Notes under the pieces: model-generated
What the model was told of the DNA's origin: nothing
Database searches by the model: none
The model's input: the letters and a program-made list of their open reading frames with translations, nothing else
NCBI GenBank assembly: GCA_029721435.1
Contig: CM056582.1
Span: 38,522,611 to 38,586,610 of the forward strand
Direction of reading: 5' to 3'
Length of the DNA stretch: 64,000 nt
Source of the DNA: Gymnothorax reevesii
Taxonomy: Eukaryota; Chordata; Actinopteri; Anguilliformes; Muraenidae
Position numbers and translations under genes: made by a program
Part shown: positions 9,655 to 20,519 of the stretch, one piece after another
Layout of the letters: every line of letters begins with the position of its first letter
Position numbering within the stretch: the first letter of the stretch is position 1

Positions 9655-10500
9655 TACCTATTCACCCGCTGGAGGAGGAGATACCACCTTACAATGTGAC
9701 TGATGTATCCACGTCTCCCTCTCCAGGATTTTTACTGCTGTCGGTGTGGTCAGGAGCACTTGATATGGACCCTTCCATGCCGGTTCACTCCACTTCCACT
9801 TTTTCCCGACACTCCGCACCAGGATCCAATCTCCAGGCTTTATCTCACTGGATGGCAGGTCCGCTACTGATCTGGGAGGAAGCACATTTCACATCTCACT
9901 TTTGTTAGTCAACATTCTATTCATATACTCTGCCAGAGTCACTTCTTCTACTTGTGTTCTCTGCAATAAAGCGGGTAATTCAAAAGGTTTCCCATGTACT
10001 ACTTCATAAGGTGACAACCCCAATCCCCGCAGTGGTGTTATTCTCATGCTAGTTAATACTAATGGCAGACATGCTACCCAATTCCGTTTAGTTTCTGCCA
10101 TGGCTTTGCGCAGTTTTGCTTTCAGAGTTCAATTAGTTCTCTCCACTAATCCTGCTGATTGTGGATGATATACACAATGTTTTTTCAATTCTATTCCCAA
10201 TTTTGCTCTCAAACGAGCCAGTACTTAATTTCTAAATTCTGGCCCATTATTACTATATAATGCTTTTGGAATCCCCTACCTAGGAATAATTTCCCTACTC
10301 AGGATTTTTGCAACTGTTATTGTATTTATAGCTTCTACCTCATTGAGAAAAGGTCACATCAGTAATAATGCATACCTCTTCTCGCTTCACATAGTCTTAA
10401 ATGTGTGGAATGGCCCAGGGGGTGTAGGGATTGCCCCCTTCTGTACTACTACGCTTCCTCGCGTGTTACAACTTCGTCATGTTGTATATTTCATTAAAAA
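9655..10500 (-). pseudogene. pol: Retroviral integrase core and C-terminal domain, ERV copy 1
   Basis: The minus strand shows integrase text. The second catalytic position reads LYSNNGPEF (about 10250), with Asn where the family has the catalytic Asp. A HPQSAGLVERTN block near 10145-10170 carries the catalytic Glu and is followed by an in-frame stop. Next come LGLSPYEVVHGKPFELP (10038-9985) and a C-terminal SH3-like region with [11 protein letters not shown] and [17 protein letters not shown] (9835-9720), ending at 9658. The pattern is that of gamma-/epsilon-type retroviral pol. The altered active site and stops make it inactive. Confidence 0.7.
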
Positions 10501-11035
10501 ATGAAACTTTTACTTTTACTTTTTTAGTAAAGAAGTGATAGTACTTTGATCTATTAACCCCTTAGTCCTTCCTCTTGGTACATGGCACTGCCCATGCACC
10601 AAATCTACTGCAATATTGAAGAGGGATTTTGGTAATATAGGCTTCCCATTCGGTCCTACCCACCCGCCATCAGTGTATTGTGTTCCATGTGATGTCTATT
10701 GACATTTTTCTTGTGGGGGAGCAGTATCATGCTCTGCTCACAGCAGGTCACGTGTAATTGAGTCTTCAGATTGGTGTAATAGCCCCACAAGAGTGTATTT
10801 GGCTACTGCCCTTTTTTCTCTGTCTGCAAACACGTCAGCCAAACTGATTTGGTCAACATTTTTGGTGTGAGCTATCAGCTCGGTGCTTCTACAGAGTGAG
10901 CAGAGGGCCACTATCAACACAACTATCATGAGTACAGACAGCATATCCAACACATGGGTTGCCTTTATCGACATTTGACGCCGAACCATCAACAAAGTAT
11001 TCAATATCAAGTTTTGATAGTGGGGTCACTTAAGT
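10500..11035 (-). pseudogene. pol: Retroviral RNase H to integrase N-terminal region, ERV copy 1
   Basis: On the minus strand, about 11015 downward, one frame reads EYFVDGSASN and then CVGYAV, the start of a retroviral RNase H (the Asp is a metal ligand). Further down WVGPNGKPILPKSLF (about 10660-10620) fits the integrase N-terminal region. The open 90-codon frame at 10738-11010 is another frame over the same bases and is not a gene. Stops are frequent. The matching start (VDKGHPCVGF) occurs near 41040 in the second retrovirus. Confidence 0.55.
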
Positions 11036-12592
11036 CCAGGACATGCAGTATTATTAGATAGGACTCCTTCTACACAATGGAGAATACATTTTTTTTCCTC
11101 TCAATGAATTGTAATTAAGCAATCCACCTCAGTCTAGGGTTCTACTAAAAGCATGGAGGAAATGCACAGTAAGGGCTTATTAGCCCCAACCATTCTTACA
11201 TTTTCCCACATCATCAGCAGAACCGAGTGGAGTCACTTTAGACCACGTTACAATTTGCAAAAAATTTTTAAAATATTTTTATTCACAAAAATAGCTACAT
11301 ATTTAATAGTAGTTTTCACTTTGGGTTCCTAGCACATAAAGGTCGCTTCCGTCAGTACCTTTTATTTGACTGTCCACTTATCAAAAAATAAATTTAGAAA
11401 TTACAAGCAAAGTAATATGCGATCACATTACTAAGGGACTTTTTCAATTATATGGTGGTCCCCCTTTTGAATTTAGTCTTGGGTTAATACTTCAAATTGT
11501 ATTTCCCCAAATCTATTTTAGAAGGTAAACTTCTAAGCTGAAACCCCACAGTTGAATCTTATCTTTTCTTATCTTCAGCAGTGCTCTCTGTGGAAAAGTT
11601 CCAAGAGGAGTTAGAGACAAACAATAATGAACAATTTTGTTTTTTAATTCAACTCGTTCAGATCATTCCCTGTAAAAGTTAAATAAACAGATTAAGATTA
11701 TCAGCCACTCAGTTCCTTCGCCAAGAAGACACTCGTTGACAATCCCTGTTCAAAATGGAGTAAAGAATTTTAAATGCATTTCTTTGGTCAGGGAAACTTT
11801 CAGTCACATTTGTTCATCTGCTTAGCGCTTCCCCATCTAAAGATCCATGGATTCTCTAATCCCACAATACTTCATTTGATGTTTTTTTAATATTAACTTA
11901 ATATGTACCATTAAATTTCATATTATATTTTGTATTTACTGGCACTTTTCTGATCATTTTACCTTAATTTTTTTCTTTCAGATAGCAATTGAAATTTGTC
12001 AGTGCTTGATAGAAAAACCTCTGCATCAAATGAATTTGGCACACAGTCTCTTATTGTACCCAGTGTTAAACAGTACTTTGGAAAATTTTTGAACTCACTG
12101 TGTGATATTCTTGTTTCCACTTTTCCTTCATTTTCTTTTCAGAGACATGCTTCTAGGACACCAATCACATAGTCTAATTATTTACAGAAAAGTGCTTAGA
12201 TTTTCTAGCTCTTTAAAAATATTTTACAAATTCAGTTACTTCATGCTCATAGAGGATATCACTGGTAGTTTTTTCTGCAATGTATTACTACCTCCAAATA
12301 TTAGAGCATTTAAATATTCACTTTGTCCTGCATCTTAAAGAAATTCAGTTGACCACAACGTGAGAAACACTTGTCCATGTTTGTATAATTTACATTCAAT
12401 TGTTACTTCATCTAAACTTCCCTCTGTTTATAATTACCAATCGTTGAAGAGGGGTAAGCATTTATTTTATCAAGAAATAAGGACTTTTGCTCAATTTCAT
12501 AAGGAATAATTATTCTGTTTACTACTGCAACTTTGTCCTTTCACAACTTCCATCATTAAAATGGCTTAACTCCAACAAATTTGCACTGCAAA
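11036..12592 (-). pseudogene. Decayed retroviral pol/gag interior, ERV copy 1
   Basis: No open frame of note. The part at 11040-11720 is clearly homologous, inverted, to 40200-40990, as shown by shared blocks such as GGACCACCATATAATTGAAA and AATCTGTTTATTTAACTTT. The part at 11750-11850 matches 39490-39600. The reverse complement just before RNase H reads like an RT connection with many stops. Bases 11900-12592 are A/T-rich and hold nothing I can identify. Confidence 0.5.
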
Positions 12593-12881
12593 TACAGGTG
12601 CTGGTCAACGAATTAGAATAATTTGAAATAGCGCTATCGTTAAATTTTCTTGATGCATTTTTTGTGCAGAAAGCAAATCAGGTGTTCACCGCGCCTGTCC
12701 TACTTGTTAGAGTAATCACAGAACTCGCTACCTGTAAAAAAATTTGCTCAGCTGAGTTTTTCAAAAGGTCCATTTTGGCCATTTAACTGTGACAATGTTG
12801 TTTTATTGAATTAGGATAATTGAGAAACCGTTTCACTGAATTAGAATAATTTTTATTATAATTAGAATCATCACTTTCTCA

Positions 12882-13475
12882 TTATTTTGTGGCTGCCCCC
12901 TTGGCTTGTATGTCTGCCTGAAGTCTCCGCGGCATCGATTTGACCAGCTTGTCACAAGTTTCCGCACTCACAGCTTCCCAGGCATTGGCGATGTTCTGCT
13001 TCAGTTGGTCCAGCGTAGTCGGCTTTCTGTTGCGAATTTTCGGCTTGACAATGGCCCAAAGGTTTTCAATAACATTGAGGTCAGGTGAGTTGACCGGCCA
13101 TGCCAAAACTTCAAGCTGTTTTTCCGCGAACCAATCTTTGGTCAACTTTCCCGCAAGAGCCGGTGCAAGATCCTGTTGAAATATGAGGTCTTCTTCGCCA
13201 AACTGTCCCTCAACAGTCGGAATCAGGAACGTTTCCAGAACATCTTGTTATACGGCAGCATTGACAGTCTTCTTGAGGAAGCACAGTTTCCCTACACCCC
13301 GAGCGGACATGCATCCCCAGACCATAAAGCTCTGGGGAAACTTGATGGATCTTTTTACGCACTCGTGATTGTAGGTTTCGCCACCACAACGCCAGACACG
13401 AGGACCTTGGTCACCGAAGGAGATGCAAAAGCGTGATTCGTCACTGAAGACCACTTTCTGCCAGTCTTCAGCAGT
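12882..13475 (-). pseudogene. Tc1-like transposase, C-terminal DDE part
   Basis: Minus-strand frames 13454-13248 and 13145-12882 give the catalytic core. The first Asp is in VFSDESRFCIS, followed by VWGCMSARG. The second Asp is in FQQDLAPALAG, readable near 13165-13180 in a shifted frame. The Glu is in NSPDLNVIENLW (about 13085-13050), then the usual C-terminal LQADIQAKGAATK. The D, D and E of the Tc1 DD34E triad are all recognisable but a frameshift near 13200 breaks the enzyme. Its N-terminal half lies beyond the hAT insertion. Confidence 0.85.
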
Positions 13476-13483
13476 CCACTCGC

Positions 13484-15039
13484 CAGCGGCGTAGGTATTG
13501 CCGGTGCAGCCGGTGCGCTTTAACTATGCCATTCTTCCTCTTACCATAACACAAAAAGAAATTACACCTATCAAAATTGTCATTTCAAGTCTCCTGTTCA
13601 ACGCAGCATTATCTTCTAGATAAGTTGGAGTTCATGAGTGTATATATATTGCTCCACTGTTTCATACAACACAGTCATGGTAACAACCCCCCCCCCCCCC
13701 ACACACACATTGGCCATTTTTCCTCTTTTCTTTGATAATGTCTTTTGTATTGCAGTCATGATACTTTTTCAGTTATAATCACAATTACTAATCATATATT
13801 TGATTGTTTTATTCACAACATTTTCAAATGAACATGGCCTGCTGGGAAATGTGTTTGTCCAATTAGTTGACATTCACTTATTCCTTTCTGATCGTAGCTT
13901 CGTAGGCTACGCGCTTGCTCGTGAATTGTTCTTTTTTGAGAGATCAGCTAACCCATTAGCCTAGTATTGGAGGTGAAAAGTCTTGAGCACCATGTTGAGC
14001 AGCACAAAGGCGGTGCTCAAAAAAGAAAAGAAAAAAGAGCTCGATGTACGGAACTCCAAATTGGCGAAATTGAATGCATTTTTTAAATAGTCATCTTGTC
14101 CAGATGCAGTTCCTGCTAGCGTTGTGAATGATAGCGGCGACACGCAGCACTCAGACTTGGAGGCTAATGCTACCACCTCATTGCCCTCTTGCTCAACGAC
14201 TTTGCAGAGCAGAAGGCACCCACAGTTAACTTCTGAATGGGTGAGTGCAGTTTTTTATTAGGCTACTGCAAGTGATCAGCTTGCCGGTTGTGGTTAAATG
14301 GCTGCTGTGCCAGGATGTGTGTCCATCTATCTGTTTACTTATTGATTTGGCCACTGTTGTGCTGTTAGGGAAATACGGTTGACTGTTCAGCCGTATGGAT
14401 CTTTTTCGCATTTTCATTGGCAATGTATTGTCACTGTTGTTCATGGTTCAAACAGCCTAACGTGTTGTGTGATGTTGAAATGCAGTGCAAATATTCATTG
14501 TTTATGGTTCTAATAGCCCTAATAATTATGGGTGTCTGCGTTTTTCAGAAAACTGATTTTTCTTAATTACTGATTTTGATACCTACTGGCTCACTGTAGC
14601 TGAAGTGGTTGGCTACAGAGGACGATTGTTTCTGTGAATATCCAATAACTGATGCGAGTGTGCCATCTAGTGATAGAATATTCTAACTACGTGCATAAAT
14701 TTGCAGCTCCCTGTCCCCGCACTAACATACCCTGCTGCCGAGCACCGTTGTTCTTCTCGAAGACGCTAAATCCAGATATATCTTAAACGATGAATTGCGT
14801 TCACATTTTAATTTGTAACGAAGTGGCTAGTGTCAAAGTAACGCAGTAAAATGATAATTTTTAAGTTTTAAATGTTGTAGAGTAAAAGTCCAGGTTTAAA
14901 AAAGAACTCAGGTAAAGTACAAATCCTCAAAAAACTAAAGCTCTGTTACAATTACACCTCTGCTTCGCGGATAGGCCTGTGGGGGGGGGGCTAGCGCCAT
15001 TCTCGCACCGGGGCCCAGCGCCTCCACGCTACGCCAGTG
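13484..15039 (+). mobile_element. hAT element inserted in the Tc1 transposase, 8-bp duplication
   Basis: The element begins CAGCGGCGTAG and ends CTACGCCAGTG, short inverted termini of hAT type. It is flanked by an exact 8-bp duplication CCACTCGC (13476-13483 and 15040-15047). Removing one copy restores continuity of the Tc1 gene. Inside, at 13990-14085, a plus-strand stretch reads KKEKKKELDVRNSKLAKLNAFFK before a stop, resembling the start of some hAT transposases. No catalytic domain is visible, so it is non-autonomous. A C-run lies at 13688-13700. The remaining 1.4 kb holds nothing else I recognise. Confidence 0.85.
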
Positions 15040-15047
15040 CCACTCGC

Positions 15048-15455
15048 CATGTTCTTTGGCCCACTTCAGCCGTTTCTCCATTTGTTTCTTGTTCAGCATC
15101 GGTTATACTGCTGGAACGCGAGATTTGAAGCTGAGTTCGCGCAGACGAAGGTAAGTGGTTGATCTCGAGACGTTAGTGCTGGTCTGCTCGTTCCACAAGT
15201 CGCTGAGCTCAGAAATGGGCTTGAACCGGTTGCTGACTGCGATCTTTCTCAGCTGCTTGTTGTCACGAGCTGAAGTTTTTCGGATGCCGGAACAGTTGGT
15301 GCGCTTGCTGCAGTCTTTCTTTAGACCTTTGCAGATGGAAGACTGGCTGATGCCGAGCTGCTCAGCAATTTTAGTTTGGGTCAAGCCTTGTTAGCGAAGG
15401 ACTTGAATTTGAGTCACTATTCCCGTTGAGAGGTCGCGCTGCTTACCCATGATTG
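15048..15455 (-). pseudogene. Tc1-like transposase, N-terminal DNA-binding part
   Basis: The minus-strand frame 15384-15103 begins MTQTKIAEQLGISQSSICKGL, a helix-turn-helix that binds the terminal repeats. A second HTH-like stretch with STNVSRSTTYLRLRELSFKSRVPAV follows. The frame then breaks and continues as MLNKKQMEKRLKWAKEHGE up to the hAT insertion. This is the PAIRED-like bipartite DNA-binding region of Tc1 transposases. Together with 12882-13475 it accounts for the whole transposase. Confidence 0.85.
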
Positions 15456-15773
15456 ATTTTACAACTTAGAAATTCTACTCAACCCTGACTTTATACTGCA
15501 CAGTGAACACTCTTCACAGAAAACAAAAATTCAAGCACTTATTCTAATTCAATGAAATGACTTATGAATTATTCTAATTCAATGAAACAACAGTGTCACA
15601 GTTAAATGGCCTAAATGGGCCTTTTGGAAAGCTCAGCTGAGCAAATTTTTTACAGGTAGCGAGTTCTGCGAATACTCTAACAAGTAGGACAGGCGCGGTG
15701 AATACCTGATTTGCTTTCTGCACAAAAAATGCATCAAAAAAATTTTAAGATTGCGCCATTTCCAGCACCTGTA

Positions 15774-16640
15774 TACTTTTTTTTGAAATTTAACTTTTTA
15801 CCAATCCTGTAATTACAGTAAGGATTCCATAAAATACTGGTAATATTTGCAAATCAATGGGCACCTTAAATTACTCATGAATAAATGTTAATTTCGTTGT
15901 AGCCATTTATAGAAGCACTTCATGGAATAGAATGACAACTGTATTCAATCCAACAAAGACAGAAATAACAGATATGCCAGCAATGCAGTTGTTTACAGAC
16001 ACTCACAGAGTTAGGTTCATTCACATTGATTTCCACACAGACACGCAATCTGAGCTCAAAGGACATACACAGACACACACAAACACACATATACACACAT
16101 TCATTCACGTTGGAGAAGATCCAAGGCTCTAATTTTCTTATGATCTGACACCATTGTTGCTTCGAAAACATACACAGACAATGCTGTATCTCAACTAAAC
16201 CCAAATTCCTTTACCCACAATGATTCCCAGAATCATTATGTCAGCGTTCTACACACTCCTCAGTCTCAGACCCACAATGACTCCCTGAACCAATATGTCA
16301 TCTTCCAACAAATTGCCCGGTACCAGTCAAAGCCACGTCATCATCAGTCCCAGAACAGCAGTCCTTACAACAACAACAACCCCTTTACTGTTCATCAGTC
16401 CCATAATTGGCAATATTACTTTCTCCGCCTCACAACAACTAAGCTGAATTCAGTAAAAATTCCGTCATTCACCCGCACCTCCACTCATTGTTTGGAGAAC
16501 CCCCTGTTTCTGACCTCCTACACAGCCCAAAAGGGCCTTCTCAAGCGCCCTGGGCTGAGGTCTTTCCACAACATCCCCTGGACGACCATGCGCACGGTTT
16601 TCAGACAGCGCTGATTCTCCAGGGTGTGCAGGTGAGATAT
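15774..16640 (-). other. ERV copy 1 leader/gag region, decayed
   Basis: This stretch lies between the Tc1 insertion and the primer-binding site of ERV copy 1. Bases 15790-15900 match 38900-38970 of the second retrovirus in inverted orientation, which supports retroviral origin. An AC-rich simple repeat occupies 16060-16110. No gag frame could be followed. Small direct repeats with 'cccacaatga' occur at 16215-16290. Confidence 0.45.
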
Positions 16641-16643
16641 TGG

Positions 16644-16663
16644 AATTCCGGACGTTGCCCCCA
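16644..16663 (-). promoter_or_regulatory. Putative retroviral primer-binding site, tRNA-Pro-like
   Basis: The minus strand reads TGGGGGCAACGTCCGGAATT next to the end of the LTR. It resembles the tRNA-Pro primer site of gammaretroviruses with a few differences. Position, immediately inside an LTR ending CCTACA, is right for a PBS. Confidence 0.55.
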
Positions 16664-16667
16664 ACGT

Positions 16668-17304
16668 TGTAGGAATTTTGATTTTATATTCCTGGTATTA
16701 CCCTCACAAAAAGAAACTCAGACAACTCAGAGAAAAAAATCAGTCGGAGGCAGAGAAGTTAATATCCAAGCCAAAGTCAGTTTACTTCATCTGCAGAGAA
16801 GGATCCCTGCACACAAGTCCCATCATACAAGGATGATACAGTTAGAAACTCAAGTATTTGTAGGGGCACTCCATGACGTTCTCCTCCCCCCGCACTGATT
16901 TACAAATCATGAGGTAATCTGGAGAGCCCTCGCCATCTCACGCAACCCACATCAAGCTGTCTTGGGGTGCACACATATACATCTTGTTCGGGAGGAGAGC
17001 ACCTGTCTTCTCTATCAGCCCGGCTCCAGCTTATCTCGTTATGCATTCCGGAGCTTTGTATAAACAGATAAACTCAGAGAAAGAGAGAAACTTCTTGTCC
17101 CTGGTACAGACTCTTCAGGTCTGCATGACTTAAGATAGGCTATATGCCATGACGCACTAGTAGAGTTATGCAGGCCCATGCTAAATCAGAAACATGCAAG
17201 AGTGCACACTCAGGCCTAAAAAGTTATGAACCAAAGCAAAGTAAGAGTAAGCAAGGATAAACAATTAATAATAATTAGCTGAATCAATAAAAAATGATTC
17301 CACA
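16668..17304 (-). repeat. 5' LTR of ERV copy 1
   Basis: On the minus strand this begins TGTGGAATC (17304) and ends CCTACA (16668), so it has TG...CA ends and is followed by a primer-binding-like site. Length is about 637 bp. Its outer border coincides with the abrupt end of the LINE RT at 17305, which supports the boundary. It has no visible similarity to the LTR at 36324. No second copy was found in the window. Confidence 0.6.
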
Positions 17305-18043
17305 GGAACAATACCTGAAATCAGAGAAGAATTAATTATGTGAAGAATTGGGCCGCCAAGAATGGGCAGGAGCTCTTTCATTAGCTTTGTGGGAATGGGA
17401 TCCAAGATACAAGTAGATGATTTGGAAGTAACGACTAATTTGGCTAGTTCACTCAGGGATAAAGGTGAAGGGGATTAAAACTGGTTTTTGTATCATGCGG
17501 AAGACTCAATATCATGAGAAACGCCATAGCAAACTGGTAAGGAAGCAGTGATCCTCTCTCTAATTCCAATAATTTTGCCATTAAAGAAATTTAAAAAATC
17601 ATCACTGCTGCAAGAGACTGGAATTTGACGGTTACTTGCAGCATGATTGTTCGTAAACTTGGCCACGGTTTTGAACAAAAATCGAATTATAGAAATAGAA
17701 TTATTTCTATTTTTCTGGATGAGATTTGAAAAGTAACAGGACCTTGCCCAAAAGAGAGCATGTTTATATGCAGCAAGGCTCTCTTTTCAAGCACCATGGA
17801 ACACCTGGAGTTTAGTGGAGTGCTATTTGCATTCTTGTTGACAAGATTTTTGCTTTAGTGTCCTTGTCTGGTCAGAATACCATGGGGCTGGCCTCTTCTT
17901 CTGAGTAATCTTTTTATATTTCAGTGGCTCAACTACATTAAGGGTACAGCGGAGAGCATCAGCAAACTTTTCTGCCATATCGTCAATACAGAGGGTGCTG
18001 ACTGGATGCTCAAAATAAGATGGGAAAACCTCAGCGAATTTTG
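17305..18043 (-). pseudogene. L2/CR1-like LINE: endonuclease-RT linker and RT start
   Basis: The minus strand reads IPVSCSSDDFLNFFN (17493-17678 frame), then SPLSLSELAKLV and STCILDPIPTKLMKELLP, the linker and first RT block of fish L2/CR1-type LINEs. The frame breaks off at 17305 where the retroviral LTR begins, so most of RT is missing. Upstream on the minus strand it is cut at the TA of the Tc1-like insertion (18044-18045). The other half resumes beyond 19597. Confidence 0.75.
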
Positions 18044-18361
18044 TACAAAACCCAAAACCAGTGAAGTTGGCACGTTGTGTAAATCATAAATAAAAACGGA
18101 ATACAATGATTTGCAAATCCTTTTCAACCTATATTCAATTGAATACACTGCAAAGACAAGTTACTTAATGTTCAAACAGGTAAACTTTGTAATTTTTTGC
18201 AAATATTAGCTCATTTGGAATTTGATGCCTGCAACATGTTTCAAAAAAGCTGGCACAAGTGGCAAAAAAGACTTAGAGAGTTGAGGAATGCTCATCAAAC
18301 ACTTATTTGGAACATCCCACAGGTGAACGGGCTAATTGGGAACAGGTGGGTGCCATGATTG

Positions 18362-18372
18362 GGTATAAAAGC
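18362..18372 (+). promoter_or_regulatory. TATA-like box upstream of the Tc1 transposase
   Basis: GGTATAAAAGC lies about 45 bp before the presumed ATG at 18409, inside the element just past the inverted repeat. The position suits a core promoter. This is a motif match only. Confidence 0.4.
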
Positions 18373-18408
18373 AGCTTCCCTGAAATGATCAGTCATTCAC
18401 AATCAAGG

Positions 18409-19381
18409 ATGGGGCGAGGGTCACCACTTAGTGAACAAATGCGTGAGCTGATTGTCGAACAGTTTAAAAACAACATTCCTCAATGAGCTATTGCAAGAAA
18501 TTTTGGGATTTCATGATCTACGGTCCGTAATACCGCCAAAAGGTTCAGAGAATCTGGAGAAATTGCTGCATGTAACCGACATGGCCAAAAACCAACATTG
18601 AATGCCAGTGACCTTCGATCCCTCAGGCGGTACTGCATCAAAATCCGACATCAGTGTGTAAAGGACATCACCACATGGGCTCAGGAACACTTCAGAAAAC
18701 CACTGTCAGTAACTACAGTTCGTTGCTACATCTGCAAGTGCAAGATGAAACTCTACAATGCAAAGCGAAAGCCATTTATCAACAGCACCCAGAAACGCCG
18801 CCGGCTTCGCTGGGCCCAAGCTCATCTAAGATGGACTGATGCAAAGTGGAAAAGTGTTCTGTGTCCTCGGGACCAAAGAGGAAAAGAACCATCCGGACTG
18901 TTATAGGCGCAAAGTTCAAAAGCCAGCATCCAAGATGGTATGGGGGTGTATTAGTGCCCAAGGCATGGGCAACTTACACATATGTGAAGGCACCATTAAT
19001 GCTGAAAGGTACATACAGGTTTTGGAGCAACATATGTTGCCATCCAAGCAATGTCTTTTTCAAGGATGCCCCTGCTTATTTCAGCAAAACAATGCCAAGC
19101 CACATTCTGCACGTGTTACAACAGCATTGCTCCGTGGTAAAAGAGTACGGGTACTAGACTGCCCTGCCTGTTGTCCAGACCTGTCTCCCATTGAAAATGT
19201 GTGGCGCATTATGAAGCGTAAAATACAACAACGGAGACCTCGGACTGTTGAACAACTTAAGCTGTACATCCAGCAAGAATGGGAAAGAGTTCCACCTGAA
19301 AAGCTTCAAAAATTGGTCTCCTCAGTTCCCAAACGTTTACTGAGTGTCGTGAAAAGGAAAGGCGATGTAACACAGTGGTAA
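18409..19381 (+). pseudogene. Tc1-like transposase
   Basis: The gene starts with MGRGSPLSEQMRELIVEQF at 18409, an HTH region interrupted by stops. Next comes 18598-18906 (NASDLRSLRRYCIK..., a second HTH and linker), then in another frame 18839-19381 the catalytic part. MVWGCISAQGMGNL is followed by FQQNNAKPHSARV, where the second catalytic Asp is Asn, then CCPDLSPIENVWRIMKRK with the Glu intact. The region of the first Asp is scrambled by a frameshift near 18860. The protein ends normally with KRKGDVTQW at 19381. It is inactive. Confidence 0.88.
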
Positions 19382-19597
19382 GAAGACCTCTGTGCTAACT
19401 TTTTTGCATTGTGTTGCTGCCTTTAAATTCTAAGTTAATGATTCTTTGCAAAAAAAAAAACATGTCTGAACATTAAACATCTTGTCTTTGCAGTGTATTC
19501 AATTGAATATAAGTTGAAAAGGATTTGCAAATCATTGTATTCTGTTTTTATCTACGATTTACATAACGTGCCAACTTCACTGGTTTTGGGTTTTGTA

Positions 19598-20232
19598 GAA
19601 GTTGTTGCAGTTAAACCAGTGTACATCCTAGTTTCTAACAATGCAGGGTGGGTCAGTTGTAAGCAGAATGTGATAAGAAAATGGTCAGACAAACTGGGAT
19701 TATGTCAATGAATCTTGACCTGCCCAATGTTAATGCCAAAGCTTAAGATCAGGTCTAAAGTATGACCATGAAAATGAGTTGCGCTAACACTCTGTGCGAA
19801 GCCGACTCGCTCCAAAATGTTAGTAAATGCAAATGTTGGAGAATCATCTGCCCTCTCAAAGTGCAGGTTAAAGTCGCCCGATATAACTATTCTATCATAG
19901 CTTAAAACTAAGTCTGATAGGAATTCTGAAAAATCTTGAATAAAGGCAGAGTAAAGGCCAGGGGGCCTGTAGACTGTCACCAGAGCTAAAGGCTGATCAG
20001 GAGCAGGGCTCACGCCTGTATCCGGCACTGAAAAATTCATCACTAAAACCTCAAATGTATCAAATTTATACTGCAGTTTTGGCACTGAGTGAATGGAGCC
20101 ACCATAAATAGCTGCAACACCCCCACCTCTCTGGCCCAGGTGGGGGTTTTGAGTGTATATAAAACCAGGTTGAGAGGCTTCATTCAAAGATAGGTTTTCA
20201 TCTGGTCTCAGAGCCATGTTCCTGTGAGACAC
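19598..20232 (-). pseudogene. L2/CR1-like LINE: AP endonuclease domain
   Basis: Frame 20232-19705 encodes an apurinic-type endonuclease used by LINEs to nick target DNA. RGGGVAAIYGGSIHSV is followed by LALVTVYRPPGLYSAFIQDF, then VISGDFNLHFE (GDFN catalytic block), then THFHGHTLDLILSFG (the H-T-D block). About 170 codons are open, the longest intact domain of this LINE. The gene continues on the minus strand into 18043-17305 after the Tc1 insertion. A stretch upstream of the endonuclease leads to ORF1. Confidence 0.85.
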
Positions 20233-20519
20233 AGTATATCAAGATAACAATCAGATATTAATTTGTTCACAAGAGCTGCTTTAGAGTTGAAGGATCTAAT
20301 ATTTAATAGACCATTTTGAGAGAGTAATATTTATTTATAGGTGGATTGATACAGTTGGTGTTAAAGCAAATCAAGTTTTTGTGATGTACTCTGCAAGTCT
20401 TCTTTCTTAATTTAATTGGAATTCGAGGAACAGACACAATCTCGACAGGGTTTGACCTAAACAAAGGTTTATCAAAGCTGAATGTCAGGAATTTAGATTT
20501 AGCTCTCGGCAGTCAACTT

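Larger units (their letters stand above)
12595..15771 (-). mobile_element. Tc1/mariner transposon with TA duplication, split by a hAT element
   Basis: Inverted termini start CAGGTGCTGG at 12595 and end CCAGCACCTG at 15771, each flanked by TA (12593-12594, 15772-15773). The ends stay complementary for well over 100 bp, for example the CAGGCGCGGTGAA block and the TTACAGGTAGCGAGTTC block. A transposase gene on the minus strand is divided by the hAT insertion at 13484-15039. Without the hAT and its 8-bp duplication the element would be about 1.6 kb, the usual Tc1 length. It interrupts ERV copy 1. Confidence 0.9.
8252..17304 (-). mobile_element. Endogenous retrovirus, copy 1 (minus strand), 3' LTR not found
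   Basis: Reading the minus strand from 17304 downward there is an LTR (16668-17304), a primer-binding site, a decayed leader/gag region, pol (RNase H and integrase) and an env remnant reaching about 8252. A Tc1-like element (12595-15771) interrupts it. Segments at 8460-8890, 11000-11720 and 15790-15900 match, in inverted orientation, 42400-42900, 40200-41070 and 38900-38970 of the retrovirus at 36324-45180. No second LTR was found near 8252, so that end is truncated. All genes are broken. Confidence 0.65.
18046..19595 (+). mobile_element. Tc1-like transposon with long terminal inverted repeats
   Basis: Inverted termini begin CAAAACCCAAAACCAGTG at 18046 and end with the complement at 19595, flanked by TA (18044-18045, 19596-19597). 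The repeats extend for over 100 bp into the TTGAATACACTGCAAAGACAAG segment. The 1,550-bp length is standard for an intact-length Tc1 element. It lies inside the minus-strand LINE and carries a plus-strand transposase (18409-19381). Confidence 0.92.

Noticed and set aside
10738..11010. Minus-strand ORF with a hydrophobic segment, possibly an env leader
   Set aside because: Another frame over the same bases reads the RNase H start (EYFVDGSASN, CVGYAV) in the right place before integrase, so the open frame is a shadow.
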